From Paenibacillus sp. yr247 (GTDB taxonomy: Bacteria; Bacillota; Bacilli; Paenibacillales; NBRC-103111): a stretch of DNA of 64,000 nt. Position 1 is the stretch's first letter. Each line of letters begins with the position of its first letter. Positions 7,390 to 16,111 of this stretch are shown one piece after another. Below the pieces are notes generated by a model. The model made no database searches, had not been told where the DNA came from, and saw only the letters and a list, made by a program, of their open reading frames with translations. The stretch is taken from contig NZ_FNIF01000009.1 of assembly GCF_900103825.1 (NCBI RefSeq), positions 118,419-182,418 on the forward strand, written 5' to 3'. Made by a program: the position numbers and the translations under genes.

Positions 7390-9948
7390 GTGCGCCCATA
7401 AGGGCATGAAATGATTGCGGTAAAACGCTAGGATAATGACTCCTATCTCCTAACACCTTATCCGAAAGGGAAACCGGACGGGGAGTGTAGCATGGTGTAA
7501 AGGCATTGTACTTGTGAACCACACATGGGTACGTTTAGCTGAAGGGGAAAAAGAGGTTGTATGGTTAAGGCTTGATTGCTTCAACCCAAGTTCTAAGGCG
7601 GGTAGAATCATCCCCCTACTGGTGATTGTGGGGAAGACAGTAGGTAGATCAGGTGTTCATGGGTTTGTTGTCCTCATGAACAGTCATTCCGTGGTCTTGC
7701 CGGTTACGATAAGTAACTCAACTGAACGAAATGGGAACCTAACCAACCTCGTTAAAGTATCATTTCATGTTTAAATGGGGATTACCTAAACTGGAACGCC
7801 AATACGGGCTATGATTTTAGAATCTGAATATCCAGTATGGTAACGGAGCTTCCGTATTAGTCTGAGGAACCTGAATCAACAGGTATTGCCGTAAATCGGA
7901 AACGGGAAAACCGTCCACACATCTATGGGAGCATAGATGACACACCATCTGGTGTGCTGGCGAAGGGAAGCAGGATAATTCGCTTAAAAATAAGCAGAAA
8001 GGTTATGGTGAAATGCCATGCAAGGACCATCTATTATTTTAAGCGTCTTGAAATCAAAGTCGAGTAATGAGAACTATACCTTTAAAGATCTGTACAAAAT
8101 GCTATATAATCCTGAGTTTCACCTCAAGGCATATAGCAAACTGGCTCCCAATCCAGGAAATATGACTGCTAGATCCGATGGTACAACTATTGATGGCTAC
8201 GGAATCGAGAGAATCATGAAAGTGGTTAATGCTCTACGAGATGAAAGCTATCAACCAGTACCAGTACAAAGAACCTACATCCCTAAAAGAAACTCCGATA
8301 AGAAGAGACCACTTGGGATGCCATCATTTGGCGACAAGGTTGTGCAAGAACTTATTAGGGTAATACTTGAGGCGATTTATGAGGATAACTTCTCAGACTT
8401 CTCTCATGCTTATAGACCTAATAGGAGCTGCCACACTTGCTTGGCCCAAATCAAAACTTGGAGTAAAAGCACAAAATGGTGGGTAGAAGGCGATATTAAA
8501 GGCTTCTTTGATTATATCGATCACGACATAATGATCAGCATTCTTCGCATGCGGATAAAGGATGAACGATTCCTTAATCTGATTCGGAAATTCCTTAATG
8601 CTGGATACATGGAAGACTGGGAATGGCACCCTACCTATAGTGGTACACCGCAAGGTGGAGTGCTCAGCCCTATCCTATCCAATATCTACCTCAATGAATT
8701 TGATAAATTCATGGAAAAACTTGTTGAGGACTTCAACAAGGGGAAATTAAGGAAGCATAGCAATGAATGGGGCAGACCCAATGCGAATGCTCAAAACCGA
8801 AGGAAGAAGCGAAAGAATACCACTGATCCTATTGAGAGGGATCGGTTATTAAAAGAAATCAAAGAACTCGAAAAACAATATCGCTCGGTTCCATCTAAAG
8901 ATGAGATGGACCTTGGGTTCAAGAGACTAAAGTATTTCAGATATGCTGATGACTTCCTCATTAGCGTTATTGGGAGCCACGAGGATGCACTAGCAGTCAA
9001 AGAACAGATCAAAGACTTTCTACAGAAGGAACTAAAACTCGAACTAAGCGTTGAAAAAACTCTGATCACACACAACACTCAACCTGTAAGATTCCTTGGT
9101 TATGATATCAAAATCAACCAGAGCCAAGAAGTCCTCGACACTGCCAAAGGCAAATCAAGACAGCTGAGTGGAAACGTACTGCTGTCTATGCCACATGACA
9201 GAATCAGAGACTTCATGCTAAAGAATGATTACATCATCATCAAAGAAGATGGCACTTGGAAGGCACAGCATGTAAGAAAGCTCATTAACAACTCTGAACT
9301 TGAGATCCTGAGAACATTCAATTCTCAAATTCGTGGGTTCTATGAGTACTACAAGCTAGCCAATAATATCTTCCGATTCCATAATCCGTACTTCGCTATC
9401 CAAAATAGCTTCCAAAGAACTCTAGCTAACAAGGGCAAGACTTCCACTATGAAAATACGTGAAAGTCACACCTTTGACGGCAGGTTGGGAGTGAAATATC
9501 AGGATAAGAAGGGGAATATGCAAGTCGCATACCTGTTCAAGGGACCATTCGAAAGAGTGGATATTCCTAGCACAGACGAGCATGTAGACTTCGTTCCAGT
9601 AACGTCGATTTACCTCGGAAGAAATTCGCTAGAGGAAAGAATACTAGCTAACAAGTGCGAGTGGTGCAAGACAGAGGAAGGACCGTTCGAGGTTCATCAT
9701 GTAAGAAAGCTAAAAGACTTAAAGGGTAAGAAACTCTGGGAAAAAACCATGATTGCGCGTATGAGGAAAACAATGGTGCTTTGTAAAAGATGCCATGTTG
9801 ACCTCCACGCAGGAAGACTCGACTAAGAAATTAAGACGAATGTTTTATCTAGAGAGCCGTATACGCTGAAAGGTGTACGTACGGTTTGGGGGGGAGTGCT
9901 TGGAAACCTACCATAGAAATATGGAAAGGCGCCGGGTGCTTACCCTAC
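7390..9948 (+). mobile_element. group II intron with reverse transcriptase/maturase/HNH protein
   Basis: The 5' end is GTGCG at 7390 and the 3' end TACCCTAC at 9948, giving a 2559-bp phase-0 insertion in the ThiF gene. Domain V is visible at 9854-9887 (GAGCCGTATACG, then CGTACGGTTT). IBS1 GACAAC (7384-7389) is complementary to EBS1 GTTGTC at 7667-7672; IBS2 ATGATT (7378-7383) is complementary to EBS2 AATCAT at 7606-7611. EBS2 lies upstream of EBS1, as in known group II introns, and IBS2 directly abuts IBS1. The intron is in the sense orientation, so splicing should restore the host gene. Confidence 0.93.
8018..9826 (+). CDS. ltrA: group II intron reverse transcriptase/maturase with HNH endonuclease
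   Basis: 602 residues. It helps fold and splice its intron and copies it into new sites by target-primed reverse transcription. Domains in order: RT fingers/palm (KRPLGMPSFGDKVVQEL, FSDFSHAYRPNRSCHT, WVEGDIKGFFDYIDH, TPQGGVLSPILSNIYL), the catalytic YADD at 309-312, a maturase X domain (about 385-500, with LRTFNSQIRGFYEYYKLA), and a C-terminal HNH nuclease with zinc-binding Cys pairs (CEWC at 547-550, VHHVRKL, CKRCHVDLH). Every key residue is present and the length is normal, so the intron is probably still mobile. The gene starts about 630 bases inside the intron, after domains I-III. Confidence 0.96.
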   Translation: MQGPSIILSVLKSKSSNENYTFKDLYKMLYNPEFHLKAYSKLAPNPGNMTARSDGTTIDGYGIERIMKVVNALRDESYQPVPVQRTYIPKRNSDKKRPLGMPSFGDKVVQELIRVILEAIYEDNFSDFSHAYRPNRSCHTCLAQIKTWSKSTKWWVEGDIKGFFDYIDHDIMISILRMRIKDERFLNLIRKFLNAGYMEDWEWHPTYSGTPQGGVLSPILSNIYLNEFDKFMEKLVEDFNKGKLRKHSNEWGRPNANAQNRRKKRKNTTDPIERDRLLKEIKELEKQYRSVPSKDEMDLGFKRLKYFRYADDFLISVIGSHEDALAVKEQIKDFLQKELKLELSVEKTLITHNTQPVRFLGYDIKINQSQEVLDTAKGKSRQLSGNVLLSMPHDRIRDFMLKNDYIIIKEDGTWKAQHVRKLINNSELEILRTFNSQIRGFYEYYKLANNIFRFHNPYFAIQNSFQRTLANKGKTSTMKIRESHTFDGRLGVKYQDKKGNMQVAYLFKGPFERVDIPSTDEHVDFVPVTSIYLGRNSLEERILANKCEWCKTEEGPFEVHHVRKLKDLKGKKLWEKTMIARMRKTMVLCKRCHVDLHAGRLD

Positions 9949-10407
9949 AACGCGACGAGACGCTTGCTAGACCAATATTTTTTTCAAGATGAGGTCGAAA
10001 ACCTGATCTACATCGATGCTGGTGTAGAAGGTGTGGCCGGCTTGGGAGAGGTCCAGAATGTACAGGAATCAGGATTCGGCGGACAGATCGTGTGTGGCTT
10101 CAAATACCGCTCGGAAGTTTTACTGCAGCCGGTAGGTAGGGTCTACACGAACATATTGGAAGATGAGGATAGCCCATTCCCTGGTTGCGGAGTCCAGATT
10201 CAATCGGCGCCGCAGCGGAGTGCGACTAATAAGACGGCGGCGCAGTTGGCAAATAACGTGGTGAACAATTTACTTCATACCCACTCGATTTACCAGCACG
10301 TTATTAACTTCAATGCGCAGCTTTGTGGGACAAGTCCTCAGCTTATCTCGAAGGATATCAAAGAACGGTTTGAAGTCTTAAAGCAAGGGGCTGATGTGAA
10401 TGTGTGA
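9949..10407 (+). CDS. PRTRC ThiF/E1-like protein, exon 2
   Basis: The last 152 codons, read as NATRRLLDQYFFQDEVENLI directly after the intron. An apparent GTG start at 9886 lies inside intron domains V/VI and is not a real start. The part after the junction is the typical ThiF continuation: N-x-x-A/T-R-R-x-L-D, a strand LIYIDAGVEG, and GFGGQIVCGFKY. It also has a PFPGCGVQIQSAPQRSATNKTAA segment where E1-like enzymes form their crossover loop, with one Cys that could be catalytic (inference). The stop overlaps the next gene by 8 bases. Confidence 0.88.
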   Translation, partial: NATRRLLDQYFFQDEVENLIYIDAGVEGVAGLGEVQNVQESGFGGQIVCGFKYRSEVLLQPVGRVYTNILEDEDSPFPGCGVQIQSAPQRSATNKTAAQLANNVVNNLLHTHSIYQHVINFNAQLCGTSPQLISKDIKERFEVLKQGADVNV

Positions 10408-10711
10408 GCACGCGACTTGGTTACCGCAATCTGAGAGGGTGGATGTTATCCAACAGAAAGAAGCTCGGTTTGGACCGACTGTTAAGATCCGTCGAGCAGA
10501 TGGTTCTTCTCTGGATGTGCCTCGATCACAGGTTCTGATGAACGATGATGCGGACCTCATTCAGCAACTACAGCACATTTTGATGGCGAATAACCCGGCA
10601 CGAGATCCGGCGTATTTTTCAACCGTGAAGAATCTTTTGCGCCGAGGAGCCCCGCTCCAGTTGGTCGCGAAAAGAACGGCGCCGACAGGTCAGCAACTTA
10701 AGATATTTTGA
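10400..10711 (+). CDS. hypothetical protein downstream of ThiF
   Basis: 103 residues, ATG at 10400 overlapping the ThiF stop by 8 bases, so coupled to it. Soluble with a basic C-terminus (LLRRGAPLQLVAKRTAPTGQ). Residues 15-45 read like a small beta-barrel (ARFGPTVKIRRADGSSLDVP). No family recognised. The tight linkage suggests a PRTRC accessory subunit. Confidence 0.65.
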   Translation: MCEHATWLPQSERVDVIQQKEARFGPTVKIRRADGSSLDVPRSQVLMNDDADLIQQLQHILMANNPARDPAYFSTVKNLLRRGAPLQLVAKRTAPTGQQLKIF

Positions 10712-10757
10712 AAGAATTGAGGATTGAACAGTCACGAATCCGAATGGAGGAGAAGGT

Positions 10758-11243
10758 ATGGGACGACTGATGTTCCGGGTATATGATGCTCAAACGTTGG
10801 ATGGAGATGTCATCTCATTTTGCGTGAGTGCACTACGGGAGATATCGCTTCGAGAAGAGATTGCCTCAGGGGAGATTTTGCTCAAGGCTGATAGAACGAA
10901 GCGCGAGCAATGTGCGGCTATCATGAATTTTAATCGGATAACGCATATCGCGCTGAAGGTGGAGCTGTGTGAACAGCTCCTGAAAACTACAGGGTATGAT
11001 TTATTTAATTACACCGAGGTTTTGGAGATAGAGATCACATCATATGCAAATGAGTTTGAGTGTCTCTCAGCACTACGACGCAATGAAGCTGGTTACGCCG
11101 GCGATCGTCAGGCAAAAGCGAAAGTGAATCGGATAGCGGAAGCTGGCCGTGTCCTTAGAAAAAAGCTATATGCGCGTGACATTATTACTCATCTGCGCTA
11201 TCGAGATGAGTGCGACTTGACTCATAACTTTGCAATTGTTTGA
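10758..11243 (+). CDS. hypothetical protein, last gene of the PRTRC block
   Basis: 161 residues, ATG after GGAGGAG. A beta-rich N-terminus (LMFRVYDAQTLDGDVISFCV) is followed by a mainly helical remainder rich in Arg/Lys. It has no membrane segment and no motif I can name. It lies 46 bases after the previous gene on the same strand and ends just before a long non-coding block with many long-range helices. Confidence 0.65.
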   Translation: MGRLMFRVYDAQTLDGDVISFCVSALREISLREEIASGEILLKADRTKREQCAAIMNFNRITHIALKVELCEQLLKTTGYDLFNYTEVLEIEITSYANEFECLSALRRNEAGYAGDRQAKAKVNRIAEAGRVLRKKLYARDIITHLRYRDECDLTHNFAIV

Positions 11244-11259
11244 ACCATACATTTGCCAC

Positions 11260-11815
11260 ATATTAAAAATGGTTGCATGACGAGTTTCATAACCTTAATC
11301 AGGGCTTCTAAAAGTATAAGTTATAAATAAAAGTAAAAATATAAGAACAGAAATATAAGCTTTACCTTCGTCGGAGCCGAAGGCCACGTTTTTATAAAAT
11401 AATGAGGTGAGTACATTAGTTATGAGCCTTAACTTTTCGACTTTGGACAAGCTTATATGAAATGAGATAATGGACATAAAAGCTCAACGCTAATGTGTAC
11501 CTTTGCCATAAAATCAGTATACCTCGTCGAACATGGTAGAAAGGGGATAGTTTAAGTGAGTCCGGCCTCTTGGACTGCTACGAGACGCTTTAAATCGTCC
11601 CCTTTTATGGCATGGGCGGGATACGTCCACATAATTTGGCTAGCCCATGAAGTTTAGACGCATACACACGTTACTCTCATGCTACGGTCTAATGGAATAC
11701 CAAGAAGGTAAAAAAACTACCTTAGGGTATATTTAGCCTTAGGCTCGCTTTTCGCGAAAAGCAATTCCTACCATGTTGTGTTGCATTCGTATAAGTGCCA
11801 TGACGATACAAAAAA
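11260..11815 (+). ncRNA. candidate large structured RNA (about 550 nt), family not identified
   Basis: No coding frame, but many perfect long-range complementary pairs: ACATTAG (11413-11419) with CTAATGT (11490-11496); GCCATAAAA (11505-11513) with TTTTATGGC (11603-11611); ACATGGTAG (11531-11539) with CTACCATGT (11768-11776); GGGGA with TCCCC inside; GCCCAT (11643-11648) with ATGGGC (11612-11617); TTTAGAC with GTCTAA; ATACC-AAGGTA with TACCTT-GGTAT; GCTTTTC with GAAAAGC. The second and third pairs cross, implying a pseudoknot. G-U pairs in the GGGGAT/GTCCCC helix favour the plus strand. Size and mobile-element setting resemble ROOL/GOLLD-class RNAs, but I cannot confirm identity. Confidence 0.6.
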
Positions 11816-11841
11816 GGAGCCATTCGACTCCCAAGAGGCAA

Positions 11842-12543
11842 TCAAGAATCTAAAACACCTTGTAAATAATTACGTACAAGCGGTTCTGTTTTCACTGCGT
11901 TTTCCAACCATCGCTCAAGGTTGAGTACAGCCATTGGGTTTAGATGAAGACAGTGATTGGTTTGAATGCTATATTTATTGAATTGTCGTATCTCTACGAA
12001 AAAAGGCATCCCTTTATTTATCAGTGATTTCGTGAGAATTGGGTCATACTCACACATTTCCCCTGCTTGGACTACTCGAAATGTCGTACCATGAGAGGTC
12101 TTATATAACTGCCCTTCTGAGGAGTACCTTTTTACTTCTTCCCACTTGTAAACCAAACATGCAGCTTCAGTCGGCAGTAAAACCACATACCTATCTTCTT
12201 GTTGAATCTTTACATATCCGTATTTTCCAACCGGGAGTAAGCTGATTGTCGCATCTGGCTCAGCTTGCTTTGTTTTTTTTGATGTATACGCTACAAACAC
12301 AATAAATAAGATAATGGCCGGGATGAGGACATACCATGGAACAGTGCCCAAGACTACCATAAATATAGGTATGCAAACTAATGCAAGCATAAATAAAAAC
12401 AACTTAGATACCGCACTTTTCACAGCCGAAGCTCCAAACAATAGGATAACAATAACTACAAGCAGGAGAATAATGATCACTGAATTGACTCCTTTTCTCA
12501 TGGTGAATGTAAGAAGAGAGCCTGTGCTCTCGTTGACTAACAA
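11842..12543 (-). CDS. hypothetical membrane protein
   Basis: Up to 233 residues. The ATG at 12543 gives the longest frame; the ATG at 12501 (MRKGVNSVIIILLL) is an alternative, and neither has a clear ribosome site. Three hydrophobic segments are packed into the first half (VIIILLLVVIVILLFG, LFLFMLALVCIPIFMVVLG, VLIPAIILFIVFVAY), followed by a cytoplasmic domain of about 130 residues with beta character (YGYVKIQQEDRYVVLLPTE). Family not recognised. It follows the HEPN-like gene by under 30 bases on the same strand, so the two are probably one unit, a common layout for two-gene defence or stress systems. Confidence 0.65.
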   Translation of the reverse strand: MLVNESTGSLLTFTMRKGVNSVIIILLLVVIVILLFGASAVKSAVSKLFLFMLALVCIPIFMVVLGTVPWYVLIPAIILFIVFVAYTSKKTKQAEPDATISLLPVGKYGYVKIQQEDRYVVLLPTEAACLVYKWEEVKRYSSEGQLYKTSHGTTFRVVQAGEMCEYDPILTKSLINKGMPFFVEIRQFNKYSIQTNHCLHLNPMAVLNLERWLENAVKTEPLVRNYLQGVLDS

Positions 12544-12569
12544 ATGTTAGAACAAAATCGTTTGCTGTC

Positions 12570-14393
12570 TTAAGTGACTTCTTGTTCAGCAACAGTCGAT
12601 TTTTGATATTCAAGCTCAATTAACTTATAAATGCAGCAAAATTTTAGAATAAGCCACCAAAGATATTCAGCTTGCAAAGAGTACAAACCTCCATAACTAA
12701 CTAGTCCATGTGCAACTTTATTTCTAAGATTAGAACCAAATCGTTCGACTAATAAACCTTGCATATCAAAGACAGTATCCTCTCCTAAAAGTGAAGAAAG
12801 ATCAGGTGAAAATAGTAACGAGTTAAGATTACGTTCATCTTGAACCCCATCTGCATCTATAGTGGATACTATTACATCATTTTGAGAAAGAATACATCTA
12901 ATGGAATTTTCTAGTTGAGGAATGAGTAAATGAATGCTAACCATCATATCCCCATATAAACCTGCATGTAGTCCATGTGCATAAATCTGTTCTCGTCCCT
13001 CAGGTATAAAAGGGTTATTGGAGACAATGGCCTCAAAATCACGAACTCTGATATTATGCTCCAAAAGAATTTGTCTTCTGGCAGGATCAATTACTCCTTG
13101 AGTTTGTAATTGTTGATAATAAATTGCTTGTTTATACATTTCCACTTTAATTGCAGCTTCTAATTCCTTCGGGTCAGTAGAAAGCATTGATGGTTGACGT
13201 TCGGTTACCTTACCCATTTCATTAACAGCGACATTTGTAACCAAATGTGACAATCTGAAACGACCTTTTGAATCTTCGACTTGCTTCCGTAGCTCAACAA
13301 CTGATGGGGAGGAACCTAGTGTGGCTAATGTGAATAGTGCGTCATAAATCATTTTTTCTTTCACTTTATTTCTGGCATCTTCTTGATGCTTACTCAAATC
13401 AATTGAATCAGACGATATAGTGCCCATCTCTGATATTGATTGTTTCTGGTACATTAGGAGCGTTCTATGAAGTTCAGCGACACGATCACCTGTACCTCCG
13501 ATTCGTCTGAATGCTTCAATAGCTTGCTGGAGGTATCCTGAAGCCAACATATAGCTTGGGTGATCCTTTGATATTGCTTCCTCCGATTCCTTAACGTATG
13601 TCTCTGCTAGGGAAAGTAGGCTGCTCCTCTTTTCTTCGTTGTTCTGAGTTTGTGTATTCCATCGTGAACTCAAGTCCCAGTAAGTTCGAGCTTTGTGCCA
13701 ATTACCCTCTTCCTCTGACCTTCTAGCTAATTTAGGCGCTAATTGTGCATATTTTTCCGCATCACCTTTACGTTGTTCGAGTAAGATTTCCATTAGACTT
13801 GAAGAAAGAAATAAAGGGTCTTCATCGTCATATTTAACAAGTGTTCGTTCAATTAATTCGATAGTTTGAGTATACGGTGTGTTCTTTCTACCTAATAGTA
13901 CAGCTAACTGGGTAGCTCGCTCTATTCTTTCAATACATTGTGGCCAGTGGTCAGGATCAAGCAGCTTCTCAAATGATTTTAGATAGCTTTCAACTGCAAT
14001 TTTTGCCATCGGATGATCTCGCTTAGTTGTCCAGATAACATCCGCGATTCTCGCCTTAAGTTCGGGGTCAGATATTTCAGGAACTAATTCTTTAAGAAGA
14101 CTTAACTGCTCATCGCTAAAATCTTCAATGGCAGCACTACGAGAGTTTTGTAAAATAATAAAAGGTTGAAATGGTTGCTCTGGCTTATCAAGGTTCATAT
14201 GTAAGGAAGTAATGCATCCTAAGAGGCTGTAGACCTCTTGCTCTTTTGGATTTCTAGGTTCTGTTTCCTTGGCTTTTTCAAAGAAAAGTGAGTAATAAAA
14301 GCTGCACTCCTTTTTTTCGGATAGATTTAATAGGTCTTACCAAGGTATCTGATCGAAATCTGCTTTGGTTATGGTATTGTTTAATTGAGCCAT
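12570..14393 (-). pseudogene. DUF4209/HEPN-like protein gene with ochre stop at codon 19
   Basis: The natural start is the ATG at 14393, with GGAGG 7 bases upstream. The frame then reads MAQLNNTITKADFDQIPW, a TAA at 14339-14337, and 45 more in-frame codons before the next ATG at 14198; from there 542 residues are intact. The remaining protein is largely helical. Near its C-terminus it carries R-N-K-V-A-H-G (an R-x4-H HEPN-type motif) followed by a segment with YLWWLILKFCC, as in DUF4209 proteins. HEPN proteins are often ribonucleases in defence systems. The ATG at 14198 has no good ribosome site, so the gene is probably off unless the stop is suppressed or a sequence error. Confidence 0.65.
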
Positions 14394-14574
14394 ACATTAT
14401 CCTCCAATACTCCTTCTGCTAAATGCTATTATAAGAAACCATATCATTTCCATGGTTTTCCATCAAGGGTTAGGGGCACAACGTACTTTGCCACTCTGTA
14501 TATTCCACACATGTGGAGTCAGTAATATTGATGGTTCGAAATGAGAAGTGACAGATTCGCTTAAGAAAGTAGTA

Positions 14575-15213
14575 AGACAAGCAAACCATACATGTTGAGA
14601 GTGTAGCATGGATATAGGTAAGGTGTATTGAGGTTTGCGGGTTGGAATCCGGTGGCTCTAAAATCCCTTTATTATTACCGTAGAAGCATGTCCAAGTTGC
14701 AGGGGGAAGCGGCGTACAGAGCGAATTAGATGTCAGTTGTTAGTGAGAAAGCAGTTTAGATATCAGTCCTTAAATGAGAGAGCAGATATATGGAGAAGCG
14801 GGCATGATAAGCTAGATAGCAATGCGGGATCCTTACCTATCATAGCTTTCGTGGGGCCTCATGTCCGCAAAGACTCCGTGTTAAGTCGCGCTATTAGCCT
14901 AATTATTGTTAATCCCCCCATATTGTATTAGCGAAGAGCCACTACGAAGAAGAGTAAAACCATTTGGTAAAGTATAGGGGACTTATGGCTGAAATCTTGC
15001 GTCTTAACTTCAATAGATGAGTCGCGTTATGGAAGTGCATTATATTTCTTTTACAAGTGACAAGAAAGCCCTAAACAATCATGACTTTTGCCGCACCCCC
15101 AACATGAAAGTGGAGTTTAGTGCGGCACGTTCTCCTACATACTGCATTGCTAGAGTTAATATAAGATTTAGAACCCTTGAAAATCGCCCAATATGGTGGT
15201 TTCAAGGGTTTTT
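14575..15213 (+). ncRNA. second candidate structured RNA block ending in a terminator
   Basis: No convincing coding frame over about 1.1 kb (14400-15528). Helices: GCAAACC-ATACA (14581-14592) with TGTAT-GGTTTGC (14624-14638); a long hairpin GCGGGCATGA (14798-14807) with TCATGTCCGC (14859-14868), inside which AAGCTA-ATAG pairs CTAT-TAGCTT; GCCGCAC (15090-15096) with GTGCGGC (15120-15126); and a final hairpin CCCTTGAAA/TTTCAAGGG followed by TTTTT (15174-15213). The ordered helices and terminal terminator fit one transcript on the plus strand. Extent and identity are uncertain. Confidence 0.45.
15174..15213 (+). terminator. intrinsic terminator at end of the structured block
   Basis: AACCCTTGAAA pairs with TTTCAAGGGTT, loop of 17 bases, run of T at 15209-15213. 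No coding region ends just upstream, so it most likely ends a non-coding transcript. Confidence 0.75.
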
Positions 15214-15420
15214 CTCGTTTAGAGACTGTTGGATTTGATTGTGATGGGCGTGTTTTTTGTTATTGAAGCCGTCTGTGGAAACAGAATGACATTAAGAGGG
15301 AGTGGAGTTTTACGGAGATGGTTTAGCAATTTGGCGGGATGAGAATCTTTTTGCGGAAGAGTGAAATAAAAGCTTGCCTTGTAAATTAGTTCTGTAGGAT
15401 TTTATTGAATAAAATATGAA

Positions 15421-15497
15421 ATATAAAAATATTTCAAATTATCGTTTGACAAAGTGAATCCGAGGTGATTCAATATGTAATATATAAATATTTCAAA
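15421..15497 (+). promoter_or_regulatory. repeated AT-rich element upstream of the restriction operon
   Basis: Two direct copies, ATATAAA-(AA)-TATTTCAAA at 15421-15438 and ATATAAATATTTCAAA at 15482-15497, flank a TTGACA (15446-15451). The first copy is also a GAAATA/TATTTC inverted repeat. Placed 30-110 bases before the first hsd gene, it is a plausible operator, but no clear -10 is seen at standard spacing. Confidence 0.4.
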
Positions 15498-15528
15498 AAA
15501 TTACGCTCGAAGTTTGGAGGTGGTGTAA

Positions 15529-16107
15529 TTGGAGAAAAGAGGATTAAAAGAGTTCGTAACATTCGTTCCAGGTATAAATCCAACAAGGGCGCAAAAACAG
15601 TTTGGAATCCAAGCAATAAATTATTATGATCAGTCGTCTTTTGAAGCTGATTATAATCATAAGGATGTAATTGTTAAAGATGCGGAAAAATCTTTATCTC
15701 AAAATAACCCATCGTTAAATGAAGGTGATGTTGTTATCAGTAACTCATTACAACTTGCAACGATGGTCGGTAAAAATAATGTTGGTAAAGTGTTGTCTCT
15801 CAATTTCATGAAAATCGAGTTTGATAAAGAACAACTTGATAAGAGATATTTTCTTTTCTTATTTAATGCGTATAAAGATGTGAGGCGACAAAAAGAAAGG
15901 GAGTTGCAGGGGAGTGGCCCTGTTCTAAGAATTCCACTTCGTTCTCTGGAGGAGATTATTATTCCCGTTGTTCCTCTTGAGGAGCAACAAAAAATAGGTG
16001 CTATTTATGTAGAAACATTGAAGCTACAAAGTAAGCTAATCAAATACGCAGACTTGATTGGACAGTTTACAAGCTCAATCATAGAAGAAACCTTAGAGGG
16101 GGAGTAA
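15529..16107 (+). CDS. half-size type I restriction specificity subunit (HsdS-like)
   Basis: 192 residues, TTG start after GGAGGTGG. It has one target-recognition domain with the usual ending (SGPVLRIPLRSLEEIIIPVVPLEEQQKIGAIY) followed by one coiled-coil dimerisation helix. A normal HsdS has two such units and about 400 residues, as does the full-length one at 19211. A half subunit could dimerise with itself or with the larger HsdS to give another specificity, or be a remnant of recombination. It is four bases upstream of hsdR in the same operon. Confidence 0.8.
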   Translation: MEKRGLKEFVTFVPGINPTRAQKQFGIQAINYYDQSSFEADYNHKDVIVKDAEKSLSQNNPSLNEGDVVISNSLQLATMVGKNNVGKVLSLNFMKIEFDKEQLDKRYFLFLFNAYKDVRRQKERELQGSGPVLRIPLRSLEEIIIPVVPLEEQQKIGAIYVETLKLQSKLIKYADLIGQFTSSIIEETLEGE

Positions 16108-16111
16108 TCAA

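Noticed and set aside
7514..7774. 86-codon ORF upstream of the intron protein
   Set aside because: It falls in intron domain I, which holds EBS1 and EBS2; its frame is incidental.
9886..9948. Apparent GTG start of an independent gene at 9886
   Set aside because: It lies within intron domains V/VI; the true coding part resumes at 9949 as exon 2 of the ThiF gene.
14509..14519. ACATGTGGAGT shared with 29253-29263 as att core repeats of the element
   Set aside because: Only 11 bases match, neither copy is at a clear element boundary, and serine recombinases usually need just a 2-bp core; kept as a note only.
14632..14660. tRNA T-arm-like GGGTTGGAATCC
   Set aside because: The flanking stem has only 3 pairs and no acceptor or anticodon arm is found.
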